This document shows positions 1 through 11,058 of a stretch of DNA of 64,000 nucleotides, one piece after another. The stretch spans positions 55,874,498 to 55,938,497 of the forward strand of contig CM036764.1 of assembly GCA_020796225.1 (NCBI GenBank), written 5' to 3'. This stretch comes from Arion vulgaris (lineage: Eukaryota > Mollusca > Gastropoda > Stylommatophora > Arionidae). The position numbers and the translations under genes are program-made. Below the pieces are notes generated by a model. The model did not search any database. It was not told where the DNA came from and saw nothing but the letters and a program-made list of their open reading frames with translations. Position 1 is the first letter of the stretch. Every line of letters begins with the position of its first letter.

Positions 1-728
1 ACCTGTATTCCACTTAGGTTTCTTACCAAAATAACAATTTCTATCCAACTGTTTTCGGAATTGTTAAAAATATTACAGCAAATATCCGGATACAATTATT
101 ATTTATCATTTATTATTATTTACAAATATTATATTTTTCGAAACAATTTTCTCAATTCGTGAAGTGATATATTAATTTGTTATGGTGACTTATCTTCGTG
201 CTTGTAATCTTCGTGCTTGTAATCTTCGTGCTTGTAATCTTCGTGCTCGCTATCCGGGATTGTGACAATAAAAGATTGAAGAATTGAGGAATAAGGACAT
301 TTAAATATTTAATTATTCAAGCAACGTTTCTCAGTTCAATAAAGAAATTTTTGTGGAAAGATCATATGTTTTTAGCAGAAACAACATCATTGAAACAACA
401 ACATCGCTAACAACACCAGCATTTTCTGTCTACATTTATTTGAACAATAATTAGGTTACAATCTCGTATAAGTCACGCTTGAGACCATCTATTTGCAGAA
501 CTAAATACACAATTGAATAAAAGCGTTCCAAACGATTGTCTCTTCAAAATTTAAGATAGAAATGATCCCTAACAATTTCACTTGTTTAATATAGATAAAA
601 ATGTGTTTGAAATAGAAAGCACCCAAAAAAAAATGTCTAATATGTTTTAGGATTTTGTCTCTGGAATCAACGATAGATATATTCGATTACGTCATTCTAG
701 AACTGCTGTTACTGATCATTCGCTCAAA
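1..728 (+). other. AT-rich region upstream of the host gene
   Basis: I see no coding region here. Positions 192-249 hold four copies of a 15-bp unit (core CTTCGTGCTTGTAAT). A possible splice acceptor (TATGTTTTAG, ending near 650) precedes the first coding exon, so a 5' untranslated exon could lie upstream, but no promoter motif is convincing. Confidence 0.4.
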
Positions 729-890
729 ATGATTGGATTCCGATCAGTTTTAAGTATTTTTTATTTAGTATGTTTATGTACGCACAACCAGGGGAATGCT
801 GTACCATTTTATGGTATGGACGATAACTGTATTCTCAGTTTTGTTGTACCAAAGGAAAAAATGAAATCTTCCTGCGATTTGGATGAAAAG
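729..890 (+). CDS. Exon 1 of secreted coiled-coil protein (signal peptide exon)
   Basis: This exon gives the first 54 residues of an inferred 814-residue protein. It opens with a hydrophobic signal peptide (MIGFRSVLSIFYLVCLC) with a likely cleavage after Ala24, in the context QGNA/VPF, so the product should enter the secretory pathway. The mature start carries two cysteines (DDNC and SSCD). The exon ends at the donor AAG/GTAGGT at 890/891 in phase 0. Reading on past the donor gives a low-complexity tail and a stop at about 1061, so the intron is preferred. The exon 2 acceptor at 7456/7457 restores the same phase. The initiator is the first ATG of the open frame. I infer the exon join from phase and splice sites; there is no transcript evidence. 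Confidence 0.7.
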
Positions 891-1024
891 GTAGGTGTGT
901 TCCATCATAACGTCTGCTCAAGTAATCACAATGTGCAATACTTAAGTAATCATTGCACACTATACTCGAGTAATAATTGCACACAATACCCTTATATATA
1001 TTTGTTATATATCTTTTCGTCCAA

Positions 1025-1130
1025 GTGGTTACTGGGGTCCAAATTGGGGTGTAAAGAATAGAATCACTGTTACCCGCCACGCATGTCGTAAGAGGCGTAA
1101 AGGAGGTTGGGTGTGGGGCTAGCTACCCCA
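1025..1130 (+). repeat. Dispersed repeat family D1, + copy
   Basis: It shares the core CATGTCGTAAGAGGCG and flanking sequence with an inverted copy at about 24235-24350. A related longer form occurs at 14395-14640, 24975-25145 and 57425-57690. It is probably a SINE or LINE-tail family; the class is not assigned. Confidence 0.55.
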
Positions 1131-1340
1131 CACCGTAAAAAACACTAGATGGCTACAGAACAGAGAGCGACCGAGTAAACGCTGTCAGAAACCGGACACA
1201 TTGCCAAAGGATAAGCACCAGAGCTCCAAATGGTGCTGAAGATGTGACGTAGAACACACTAATGCTAAGGCTGCATGAATCAGATTTCCACATGAATAGA
1301 ATTTATGGGAGATCTGGTACATCGGTCTGGGCGGTGATCA
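1131..1340 (+). repeat. Dispersed repeat family D3
   Basis: This sequence recurs at 3020-3160 and, inverted, at 53690-53928. Shared landmarks are the GAGCGA segment, the 'ggacaagcaccag' segment, the GTGACGTA-like segment and CTAAGGCTGCATGAATC. It is followed by an AT dinucleotide run at 1345-1385. Confidence 0.55.
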
Positions 1341-1344
1341 AGAT

Positions 1345-1385
<41 letters not shown>

Positions 1386-1387
<2 letters not shown>

Positions 1388-1760
1388 CTTTTCGTCTTTA
1401 CAGACGGTCATTTGGCAAGTGTTTTACTTTGACAACTTCTGAGTTTTCGCTTGTCTCTTTTGTCTTTCAGCTCATCTCTAAGTCTCCTTTCAAAAGATTT
1501 TGCACATTTGCTTAATGTTGTTTTTCACATAACTCGGTTATCGGCTAGATTTTCCCATTTGTTGGGACCGGTAGAAAGTTCTTCATTGAGGCTTTGCAGA
1601 CATCCTTATATCTGAGCAATAGTCTGACTTGGTCCCTCTTCGCTTCTGAAAGTTCACAGAACAACATTTGTTGTGGTATGCGGCTATTGCCCATTCTTCT
1701 CACATCCCCTAGCCATCTTAGTATTCTACTGTTGAGCATGACCACTATTGTATGTCTCCA
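1386..1760 (-). pseudogene. LINE reverse transcriptase C-terminal remnant (family L6)
   Basis: On the minus strand it encodes a conserved non-LTR RT C-terminal segment: RILRWLGDVRRM, then SRIPQQMLF, then LLRYKDVCKASMKN. This is the region downstream of the RT thumb found in many LINEs. The 3' part (1388-1480) matches tandem tail copies at 17505-17700 and 18420-18585 around another LINE. It is 5'-truncated, with no catalytic RT motifs. The AT run at 1345-1385 is at the 3' end. Confidence 0.65.
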
Positions 1761-2190
1761 TTCTTCTCACATCCCCTAGCCATCTTAGTATTCTACTGTT
1801 GAGCATGACCACTATTGTATGTTTTCCATTCTTCTCACATGCTCTAGCCATCTTAGTATTCTACTGTTGAGCATGACCACTATTGTATGTCTCCATTCTT
1901 CTCACATGCTCTAGCCATCTTAGTATTCTACTGTTGAGCATGACCACTATTGTATGTCTCCATTCTTCTCACATGCTCTAGTCATCTTAGTATTCTACTG
2001 TTGAGCATGACCACTATTGTATGTCTCCATTCTTCTCACATGCTCTAGCCATCTTAGTATTCTACTGTTGAGCATGACCACATTGTATGTCTCTATTCTT
2101 CCCCATGCTCTAGCCATCTGTATTCCTGTGAGCAGACATATTGTATGTCTCCATTCTTCTCACATGCTCTAGCCATCTAAGTCTTCTACT
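1690..2190 (-). repeat. 67-bp tandem array derived from LINE L6
   Basis: There are about seven copies of a 67-bp unit. The first lies inside the L6 coding remnant, and each translates on the minus strand to LNSRILRWL.HVRRM-like peptide. Distal copies (2080-2160) carry small deletions. Confidence 0.75.
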
Positions 2191-2194
2191 GCTG

Positions 2195-3020
2195 AGCCAC
2201 AGCCAGGATTAGTGAGCTGGTACTAATCAAGATCCTACCCCACCTCCATGTGGTGACCCTAGAAACAGACAATGGTTCCTGTCTGGCTAAGCGGGTAGGG
2301 ATCGAGAGAGAGCTACTCTAGTATAAGTAGTGATGCAGACGTAGTCACCTTGGATAAGATCCGCTTGCAACACAGACGAGCGGAATCCTGGAGTGACTCT
2401 TAATGCAAATCTCTTCCGGCCGATGGGAAAAGCTGAACGGATAAACATAAAGGGATAAGGGGTGCATCCAGAGAAGAGTCGAGGACCCACGTGGAGCAAA
2501 CCTTTGGCCCGAGATGAGTTGCACTTGGGCCTACATAGGGCGAAACTTTGCGGAGCTCTGAGGTGAGGGCTCGAGTTGAGATCGGTGTCCGGACAGGCTA
2601 GAGGCCTGGTAAATGTGTGCACGGTGAGAACCAATAGACACGGTGAGCAGGCACCAAAGCAGAGCGAACGTGCATGGGACGATGTATGGGTGAGCCCACC
2701 GGTGGAGCAGACGTGCACGACGCTAATGGTGGAACGAAGAGGGGGCGAGGAAGGCGTGGAGGTGAGCGGACCACCCAAATGTGCAGAAAGACTGGAAAGC
2801 CCGGCAGAGGCCTGAATCCAGTGCGCGTTTCCGCTCGCAGGAACTACTACTGCCTTGTAGTTAGATTAGGGACAATCAAAGGCTAGCGGAGCAAACCGTA
2901 CACAAAACTGGACCGTAGGCAAACCAAATAGTCCAAAAATTACCGGCAACCTGGGCAGATAACGCTTAACAACCCGGGAGTGTAGGTCGTCTAAGGTTAG
3001 CTACCCTAAAAGAAAATAGC
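2195..3020 (+). repeat. Long dispersed repeat D2 (about 0.8 kb)
   Basis: The left part (2195-2650) is homologous to the reverse complement of about 48300-48800. The right part (2670-3020) matches the reverse complement of about 56755-57220, including GGACAATCAAAG and AGCGGAGCAAACCGTACAC. Open frames here (such as 2287-2778 minus) are not conserved as proteins. No terminal motif identifies its class. Confidence 0.55.
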
Positions 3021-3160
3021 AGCCGGTTGCGTTGCAGGTTGGCTGGGGACAGTCAAAGACTGACAGAGAGCGAACCTAGTAAATGCTGGTTTAAATCGGA
3101 CACTTCACCGAAGGACAAGCACTAGGGCTCCAAATATTGTACTGAATGTGTGACGTAAAC
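3020..3160 (+). repeat. Dispersed repeat family D3, partial copy
   Basis: It matches 1150-1270 and the reverse complement of 53740-53925. It is followed by a GA run (3227-3248) and sequence without a recognisable feature up to 3305. Confidence 0.5.
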
Positions 3161-3305
3161 AAAATGTTCTTGACAACGACTGTTTATATATCACAATACG
3201 AATTATCAAAACGGCCGAAAAAGAACGATTGAGAGAGAGAGAGAGAGAAGTCTCATCTCGTGCACTGAGTATACAAGCATGTCTAATTCTAAAGCCTGAA
3301 ATTCT

Positions 3306-3693
3306 AAACAAACAATCAGTAAGATCAATGGAAGCCGAAGAGATGTGGTTTTATAGATGAATGCTGAAAATTCCGTGGACATCTAAGAAAACAAATGATG
3401 GGGTTTTAAATCAGGCTTGCACACAAAGAAACATTATCAAAAGATTAAGAATTCGACAATCAAAGTTCTTCTGGCTTACAATGCGTAGAGAAGGTTTAGA
3501 GCATTTAGTGACAACAGCTAAAATTCAGGGAAGGAGAGATCGTGGAAGACAGAAGGAGAAGATGTTGAATGGTCTGACTTCGTGGTTCGACAAAAGATCG
3601 ACGTCTGAATTCTTTAACTGCACCAAGGATAGAGAGTTGTGGAGAGTCATGATCGCCTACGCCGGCAAACATGGCACTTCATTGATTGATTGA
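3306..3693 (+). pseudogene. LINE RT C-terminal fragment (family L1), 5'-truncated
   Basis: It encodes the tail of a non-LTR retrotransposon ORF2: SMEAEEMWFYR, an in-frame stop, MLKIPWTSKKT, then QACTQRNIIKRLRIRQSKFF, MRREGLEHLVTTAKIQGRR, LTSWFDKRSTSE and MIAYAGKHGT. It is closely similar to 17968-18420. There are no RT catalytic motifs and at least one stop, so it is dead. Confidence 0.8.
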
Positions 3694-3811
3694 ACATCTA
3701 CATAAAACAAGGAGAAAAACGGCGGAGAGTTGAAAGATTGGGAACAGAAGTGGGAAAGAATGAATAGAACAAGGACTACTATACTACTACACTATATATA
3801 TATATATATAT

Positions 3812-4634
3812 GAGAATGCAGTCAAACGATTTGATTGGCAAAACACGTAATCACAAAGTACTGTAGTTTTACAAATTACAAAAACAATGACAAAATACAG
3901 CAACGTTTCGACCAACAAGGCCTTTATCAAGCAAACGAACAACAGGAGTGACACATTTAAAAAAAACAAATGGACGACCAAATACAAACGTTTCTAATGA
4001 AAATCTGGGAATAAAAACGAATAACGAAATAAATGTAACACAAAAACACACATAAAAACTAGAAATAAAACGGAAGAGAAACAATGAAAATTCTAGTAAA
4101 TATATAACTTGAATACATGCAACATACACTCATATAGATTACAAGGCATGGGAAGAGAAAGTACTAAGAAGCATAGGAATGTAATACGTTAAGCCCACGT
4201 GGTCGCAAGGAACCATACAAAGAAATCAACCAATTCTCCAGAGAAAATCGACTGCGATCATCCGAGGAACACGATCGGATGGCTGTGACCTGGACATCGT
4301 AGCTCCTAAATGGCCAGTATCATTGAAATGGGTGGCTACATGGGTCACAGAACATTGGCGTATGTCGCGCAAGTGTTGGGCGAATCGGTTACTGAGTCTC
4401 TTGCCTGTCTCGCCGATATAAGCCTTGTTACACCTCTTACAGATAATGGCATATATAAGATTACGGGACTCGCATGTGAAACCATCGTCAATAAGAAACG
4501 TGGCTAAAGGAAAAGATACAGTACGCGTCTGTATCACATAAGCACACGTGTTGCAACGCCGACGGCCACACTGGACAGTGCCAAAATGAGTCTGGATATT
4601 GGACTTAAGGCGACTGTGTACCAACATATCCTTA
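3812..4634 (-). pseudogene. Penelope-like element, GIY-YIG endonuclease end (PLE copy 1)
   Basis: The minus strand encodes about 133 residues (4226-4627). A CxxxxCxxC linker (CGRRRCNTC) is followed by the GIY-YIG nuclease core: LIYAIICKRCNKAYIGETG, then KRLSNRFAQHL. This arrangement is typical of endonuclease-bearing Penelope-like elements, where the domain nicks target DNA for reverse transcription. The frame breaks after the nuclease, near 4290. A roughly 400-bp 3' region (3812-4220) contains a conserved AAAGGCCTTGTTGGTCGAAA motif (minus strand). The copy is truncated on its 5' side exactly where PLE copy 2 begins in the opposite direction. Confidence 0.8.
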
Positions 4635-5757
4635 AGACTTGCGCCTTCGTCGCCTTTGTAGCGAGGACGATGATTTTCTTGAGAAAGCTCGCGAGATGCT
4701 TGATTTCTTTCGCAGGCGCCTATACCCGGAGAGGGTGCTTGTCTCGGCTATGCATCGAGTTCAGAAAATCACTCGCCAGCAGGCCCTTACCAGCCTGCAT
4801 AGGACTACAAACTCTGACAGAGTAAAACTTATCTTAACTTTCCACCCCATAGCTCACTGGTGAAAAATGTTTTATTCCGTCATCTGTCTATCCTTAAGTC
4901 AAATCTTGATACCCGTTCTGTCTTCCCCAACTATCCTTTGGTGGCTTACAAACGGGACAGAAGTCTTAAGGATATGTTGGTACACAGTCGCCTTAAGTCC
5001 AATATCCAGACTCATTTTGGCACTATTCAGTATGGCCGTCAGCGTTGCAACATGTGTGCTTACGTGATACAGACGCGTACTGTATCTTTTCCTTTAGCCA
5101 CGTTTCTTATTGACGATGGTTTCACATGCGAGTCCCGTAATCTTATATATGCCATTTCTGTAAGCGGTGTAACAAGGCTTATATCGGCGAGACAGGCAAG
5201 AGGCTCAGTGACCGATTCGCCCAACAATTGCGCGATATACGCCAATGCTCTGTGACCCTGTAGCCACCCATTTCAATGATACTGGCCATTTAGGAGCTCA
5301 CGATGTCCAGGTCACAGCCATCCGATCATGTTCCTCGGATGATCATAGTCGATTTGCTCTGAGAATCGGTTGATTTCTTTGTATGGTACCTTGCGACCAC
5401 ATGGGCTCAACGTATTACATTCCTATGCTTCTTAGTACTTTCTCTTCCATGCCTTGTAATCTATATGGTATATGTTGCATGTATTCAAGTTATATATTTA
5501 CTAGATTTTTCATTGTTTCTCTTCCGTTCTATTTCTAGTTTTTATGTGTGTTTTTTGTGTTATATTTATTTCGTTATTCGTTTTTATTCCCAGATTTTCA
5601 TTAGAAACGTTTGTATTTGGTCGTCCATTCGTTTTTTTAAAATGTGTCACTCCTGTTGTTCGTTTGCTTGATAAAGGCCTTGTTGGTCGAAACGTTGCTG
5701 TATTTTGTCATTGTTTTTGTAATTTGTAAAACTACAGTATTTTATGATTACGTGTTT
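4635..5757 (+). pseudogene. Penelope-like element, RT thumb plus GIY-YIG end (PLE copy 2)
   Basis: It reads LRRLCSEDDDFLEKAREML, then RVQKITRQQALTSLHRTTN (RT thumb/linker region), a frameshift near 4860, then SVFPNYPLVAYKRDRSLKDM and the CxxxxCxxC linker. The GIY-YIG domain follows. A two-base deletion near 5155, relative to copy 1, destroys the YIG frame. The 3' tail carries the same AAAGGCCTTGTTGGTCGAAA motif (about 5677-5696) and runs directly into the CTA array. It lies head-to-head with copy 1. Confidence 0.8.
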
Positions 5758-7262
5758 ATACTACTACACTATTACACTACTACACTACTACACTACTACA
5801 CTACTATACTACTATACTACTACTACACTACTATACTACTATGCTTCTATACTACTATACTACTACACTACTATACTACTACACTATTACACTACTACAC
5901 TACTATACTACTACTACTACTATACTACTACTACTACTATACTACTACTACTACATACTACTACTACTATACTACTACTACACTACCATACTACTACACT
6001 ACCATACTACTACACCATTACACTACTACCTACTATACTACTACTACTACTACTATACTACTACTACTACTATACTACTACTACTACTATACTACTACTA
6101 CTATACTACTACTACACTACTATACTACTACACTACTATACTACTACACTACTATACTACTATACTACTATACTACTATACTACTACACTACTACACTAC
6201 TATACTACTACACTACTATACTACTACACTACTATACTACTACACTACTACACTACTACACTACTACTCTACTATACTACTACACTACTATCACCTACTA
6301 TCATCCCACTACACTTACTCACTAGTCACTACTTTCTACTTTACTAACCTTTACACACTATCTATTGCACTGTAACTAAACTACTATTTATCTACTTTAC
6401 TACTACACTATTACCTACTACACTACTACACTACTACACTACTATACTACTACTACTACACTACTACGCTACTAGCTACTAGGCATAACTCTACACTACT
6501 AACTACTACACTACTACACTAGCTACACTACTCACTACTATACTCACTACTACACTACTACCTCTACTACTAGCTACTCATACTACTACACTACTATACT
6601 ACACACTACTACTCTACTACTACTACTACACTACTACTACTACTACTCCTACTACACTACTATACTACTACACTACTATACTACTACCCTACTACACTAC
6701 TACACTACTATACTACTACACTACTACACTACTACACTACTAGCTACTAGCTACACGCTACTAGCTACTACACTACTACACATACGCTACAGCACTAGCT
6801 ACTACGCACAGCTACTAGCACCATGGCTACTACGCTACTAGCGCTACTAGGCTACTAGGCTACTAGCTACTAGGCTACTAGGCTCTAGACTACTAGACTA
6901 CTAGGCTACTAGGCTACTAGGCTACTAGACTACTAGCGCTACTAGACTACTACGCTACTAGACTACTGACTGACTAGCCTACTAGACTACTAGACTACTA
7001 GACCTAGCTACGCTACTAGACTACTACGCTCTAGACTACTAGCTACTAGCTACTAGACTACTACGCTACTAGACTACTACGCTACTAGACTACTACGCTA
7101 CTAGACTACTAGACTACTAGACTACTAGACTACTAGACTACTACACTACTACTGCACTACTAGACTACTACGCTACTAGACTACTACGCTACTAGACTAC
7201 TACCTACCAGACTACTAACTACTAGACTACTACTACTAGACTACTACTATAGACTTCTACTA
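5757..7262 (+). repeat. CTA-trinucleotide-based array, 1.5 kb
   Basis: Low-complexity CTA repeats fall in sub-domains. CTACTATA/CTACTACA types occupy 5757-6300, a degenerate stretch 6300-6740, CTACTAG/CTACTAGA types 6740-7200, with CTACGCTACTAGA variants. Long open frames on the + strand (rich in Tyr, Thr, Leu) are by-products of stop-free repeats. A short CTA stretch also sits on the far side of the PLE pair (3776-3795). Confidence 0.9.
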
Positions 7263-7456
7263 AACTTTCCTTTTCTTAGTAAAACACAGGAATGCAACTA
7301 TGACTCCCCACTGAACATTATTTTGAGCCATATTCATATACTCTACCCACAAGACTCACATCGAGCTTCATGTCTTTGTTGTCCTTAGAAACAAACTACA
7401 GACAATTCACGTTGTCAACGATTGATATATGTTTGTTGTTTCTTATCTAACTGCAG

Positions 7457-9638
7457 GTTACGCGTCGAATAAATTCTATGGAAACCAAAATCAACATCTA
7501 CAAACAACAGGTGACCGATTTGCTGACTCAACTGGACAAACAGAAGCAGCAAAACATTGACAAACTAGCTAAGATGGAGCAGCAGATGAGAGACATGAGT
7601 GTCAACGTGGACATGAGCTTTCTGATTGAGCGGAGGCTTGGTCTCCTAGAAAAGGAATATGAGCAGCTGCGAACCGATGTTTCGTCTTCAAGAGCTGCCA
7701 ATGGAAAAACTCAATTTATGCCCTCTGATGAAGCAACAGTTCCTCTTATGTTCAACTCCGTAGACAACAACTCTGGGAGTTTGTCAGGTGAAGCTAAAAC
7801 TATGATTCACACAGAGATGAATAGATTTGTGGAGAGCTATACTAAAAAATTTGAAATATATGTTCAAAATCAGATTCTGACCTACAGTAAAGTATTTCAT
7901 ATGGTATCTAAGAACAATGACATTGAAACGGAAATCGGCAGAACGTCTGCTTCATCAAGTTCTTCGTCAAGGGACAACGTTAAAGATGGCGGGAAACCGG
8001 AACTTCAAGATGACACAGTGAACGTACATTCACACAACATATCGGCTGAAAATAATGTCACAAGTAGCTATACTGAAAAACTAACAGACGAATTTCAGGA
8101 AAATGTCACCATCAAGGAATATAATGTTACCGGTTTGGATGAAAATATTAACGTCACCGATGACTTTTTTAACGATAATGATACATATTTTAACGTGGAG
8201 GAAGACGATAAAGATTTGAATTCAACAACTGTAATTAGAAACTTTACATCGGTGAACATATCTAGTGTGTTCTCTATCGAGGAGAAGTTCGAGATTAATG
8301 ATTCATTCGTTGGAGACATTTCTCGTGTCAACAACACTAATGAAATATATGTCGTTAAGACTTCTGATGAAGACATTTCAAAACAAGCGACTTCAAGAAT
8401 CAATTCAAAGTCCAACATAGTATCTGATTCTAGTGAGACAGTTGATAGTGAAAAGGAAAATGAGAAAAATTGGAAGGAAGGTATGATTGAAGACCAATCT
8501 CATAAACAAGCGGAGATTGAAAACAAGATTAAAGAAGAGATTGCCTCAATGCTGTTACACCCTCTAGCAGAGATGATGAATTTGATGGAGAAGCAGAAGG
8601 TTAACCTTGAAGAGAAAATTCAACTTCAAGATAAGAGATGCGAACAGATAAACACAGATATCACTGGGCAAGTCAAGGAACTTGATAATAGTGTTCAAGC
8701 AATAACTCTGCAAATTGAATCACTATCTAGTGGCTTAGAAGATTCCTTTTCAAAACTTGACAAAGTCAAATCGTTAGAAATACTTGTCAACGAATTAAAG
8801 AAAAACATTACAAGCGAACCATTGACATTGTCAGTTCTGGAAACGGAAGAGCAGAATAAGAAGTTAAAAAAGTTGGAGCGGCTTATGGGCGTGTATCAAC
8901 AATCTTTTGAGCACTACAGAAACGAAACAAAACATGAATTTCATGATTTGAAAGATTCATTAGACAAGGAGACACTAGCTGTTAGGAGCATTAGCAAAAC
9001 TTTGCAGAACAATCTGACCACCACATTGACCTCTGAGATTGTTAAACAGAACAGTACATTCACGAACAAAGTTATAGCAATTACCCAACGGGTGCACAAT
9101 CTTGAAGAGACCTTGATACTTGTTCAGTTAGATCTAGCAAATTTCGAGAAGAAATCGACCAACAACAGGGCCTCGCGATTTAATGACCGCGATATGGACA
9201 AGGTCCAGGATGACGTAAGTCAACTGACATCTAAGCATAGAGAATTCAGAAAGAAACTTGACTACTTTGAGCATACACAAGCAAATCTTACAGAAAACGT
9301 AACTCTAACAGCCAAAGAAGTTTCCTCTTTGAAAATGGAAGTCAAACTTAGCCAGGACGAATGGGTTCCATTTAATTTTCAATTTGATTCTACAAAAACA
9401 GATTGTTACGGAGATCAGTATATCAAACGATCGCAGTCTTTCAGATCACTTTTTGTAGGAGTTGTTCTATGTTCACCGAAACGTTACAAGATATTTCTGT
9501 CATCTTCAATGTATGGTAAATTCTTAAACATTGGCGACGGTGATGGCTTTGGCGAAGACCATTGTGAGTTTGTTGGTGGAACTAACAATACAGGAATCAA
9601 ACTCAGTCCTTTCAAGCCATCTTTCGGTGCAATCCAAG
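7457..9638 (+). CDS. Exon 2 of secreted coiled-coil protein (coiled coil, N-glycan-rich region, start of C-terminal domain)
   Basis: This exon encodes residues 55-781 of the inferred 814. It starts seven codons before the internal ATG at 7478, in phase with exon 1. Residues 62-135 and about 390-680 are heptad-like, Lys/Glu/Leu-rich coiled coil. Residues about 190-350 are acidic and Asn/Ser/Thr-rich, with many NxS/T sequons (NVTSS, NVTIK, NDTYF, NFTS, NISS, NNTN), as expected of a secreted glycoprotein. From residue 689 (EWVPFNFQFD) a compact domain begins, with Cys704 (TDCYGDQ), Cys726 (VVLCSPKRYKIFL) and Cys757 (GEDHCEFVGG). I recall similar C-termini in gastropod predicted proteins but cannot verify this. 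The exon ends at CAAG/GTAAGC (9638/9639) in phase 1. Reading through would add only six more residues after the split glycine. Function is unknown; a secreted oligomeric recognition or matrix role is speculation. Confidence 0.85.
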
Positions 9639-9764
9639 GTAAGCAGAAGCTATGTACTTGACATTGTCATTTGATAATTATTAGACCAGGTTGCAGTATT
9701 TACTAACAACATCTAAGGTTACAAATAAGAATGAGAATATTGAAGTATTTTAAATATATAAAGA

Positions 9765-9960
9765 AGACTTAGAGAAGACCATTATGGAAGGAGTCATTCC
9801 AACAAAGAGACTAAGAGGAAGACCACGGAGAAGGTGCATTCAGGATGTAAATGATGATTTGAGTACGATGCTACAGAGGCAGATACATTTCGAGTGATTG
9901 TTAGGGTGACAAAGTACTACTCAGGGCAAGCTATGTGATGATGATAATGATACGACACGG
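9765..9960 (+). pseudogene. LINE 3' end fragment (family L7)
   Basis: It encodes LEKTIMEGVIPTKRLRGRPR followed by RRCIQDVNDDL, the basic C-terminal RGRPRRRW-type segment common at the end of LINE ORF2. It ends in a GATGATGATAATGATAC tail. It is heavily 5'-truncated. Confidence 0.55.
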
Positions 9961-10049
9961 AGTCAAATAGTAACATTAATATGGCAGCTCAAAATGTAAA
10001 CAAAAATCCAGACGAAAATTATTCCTTTCTTCTTTTTCTTGTTTTCTTT

Positions 10050-10462
10050 TCTCGAATCCTGTTTTACCTCACAGCTTCAGAATAATAAGACATTTCTTTT
10101 CTGTTTTACTTCACAGCTTCAGAATAATAAAACATTTCTTTTCTGTTTTACTTCACAGCTTCAGAATAATAAGACATTTCTTTTCTGTTTTACCTCACAG
10201 CTTCAGAATAAGACATTTCTTTTCTGTTTTACTTCACAGCTTCAGAATAAGACATTTCTTTTCTGTTTTACTTCACAGCTTCAGAATAATAAGACATTTC
10301 TTTTCTGTTTTACCTCACAGCTTCAGAATAAGACATTTCTTTTCTGTTTTACCTCACAGCTTCAGAATAAGACATTTCTTTTCTGTTTTACCTCACAGCT
10401 TCAGAATAAGACATTTCTTTTCTGTTTTACCTCACAGCTTCAGAATAATAAGACATTTCTGG
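10050..10462 (-). repeat. 42/45-bp tandem array derived from LINE L4
   Basis: There are about ten copies of a unit that reads MSYYSEAVR on the minus strand. The units differ by presence or absence of one AAT triplet (42 versus 45 bp). The adjoining L4 remnant (10440-10640) continues in frame, and a related L4 copy at 39620-39900 has a single PEISSYSEAVRQ. Confidence 0.8.
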
Positions 10463-10640
10463 AAGTGGCTTCTGTGTGCACTTCATAAATACTGTTTTTT
10501 CACCTCCTCTGTTATCTTTGAGGTCCACTTTTGCGTCGACAGCCTTTTGCTTTTTCCACCACTGTATCGGAGTAGCATTGCTCTTTGGAGTCTGGTGATA
10601 ATCAATCTGATTATGTGGCCGAACCATTTAATTTGTTGTT
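10427..10640 (-). pseudogene. LINE RT C-terminal fragment (family L4)
   Basis: The minus strand reads MVRPHNQIDYHQTPKSNATP, then WWKKQKAVDAKVDLKDNRGG, then FMKCTQKPLPEMSYYSEAVR. It corresponds to the better preserved copies at 47770-48130 and 39606-39905, whose WFGHxSRLPTDSAPQRAMLL segment is altered here. It is decayed. Confidence 0.65.
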
Positions 10641-10934
10641 TTTTGATAAAGTTCCTAGCTTTCTTCTATCGTTTGATATCAACTTCAATAATTGTATATA
10701 TAGTTTTAGTTAACTCAGATTGATACAACTTCATGTTTTGTGATCAAGTTTAATTTTTTCTAAGTTTTGATCATCAACTAAATAATTGTACTTTATAAAT
10801 CAGTTAGAAATGAGTACCAGGTTGCAGTTTTTCGGGTTTTTTTTAAAAGTGAGAGTAACACCAGAAGAATTCACTTTGATAAATAAAGAAAGGGGCGTGC
10901 AGATATCCTTTGGTGTAAGGGGGCACAAGAAGGT

Positions 10935-11058
10935 TAAGATGTGTCAGGGGGCCGGGGTTAACATGTGTGCAGGGCGGTTAACATGTGTGCAGGGGCGGGT
11001 TAACATGTGCAGGCGGGTTAACATTTACATGTGTGCAGGGGGCCGGGGTTAACAGTGT
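10935..11058 (+). repeat. G-rich 20-25-bp array
   Basis: About five imperfect copies of a GGGTTAACATGTGTGCAGGG unit, with runs of four or five Gs. The origin is unknown. Confidence 0.7.

Larger units (their letters stand above)
891..7456 (+). other. Intron 1 of the host gene, filled with mobile elements
   Basis: It runs from donor GTAGGT (891) to acceptor TCTAACTGCAG (ending 7456), which has a good pyrimidine tract and a CTAAC branch-like sequence. It contains dispersed repeats, LINE fragments, two Penelope-like elements in inverted orientation and a CTA-type array. The stretch 7263-7456 is non-repetitive and carries no gene. Confidence 0.65.

Noticed and set aside
891..1061. Exon 1 continuing to a stop at 1061 (110-residue secreted peptide)
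   Set aside because: The part after 890 is low-complexity and runs into dispersed repeat D1, while a strong donor at 890/891 joins in phase to exon 2.
2287..2778. A 163-codon minus-strand gene
   Set aside because: It lies wholly in dispersed repeat D2, and the homologous copies at 48300-48800 do not preserve the frame.
5644..6375. Tyr/Thr/Leu-rich protein of 243 residues
   Set aside because: It is translation of the CTA trinucleotide array running on from PLE tail sequence.
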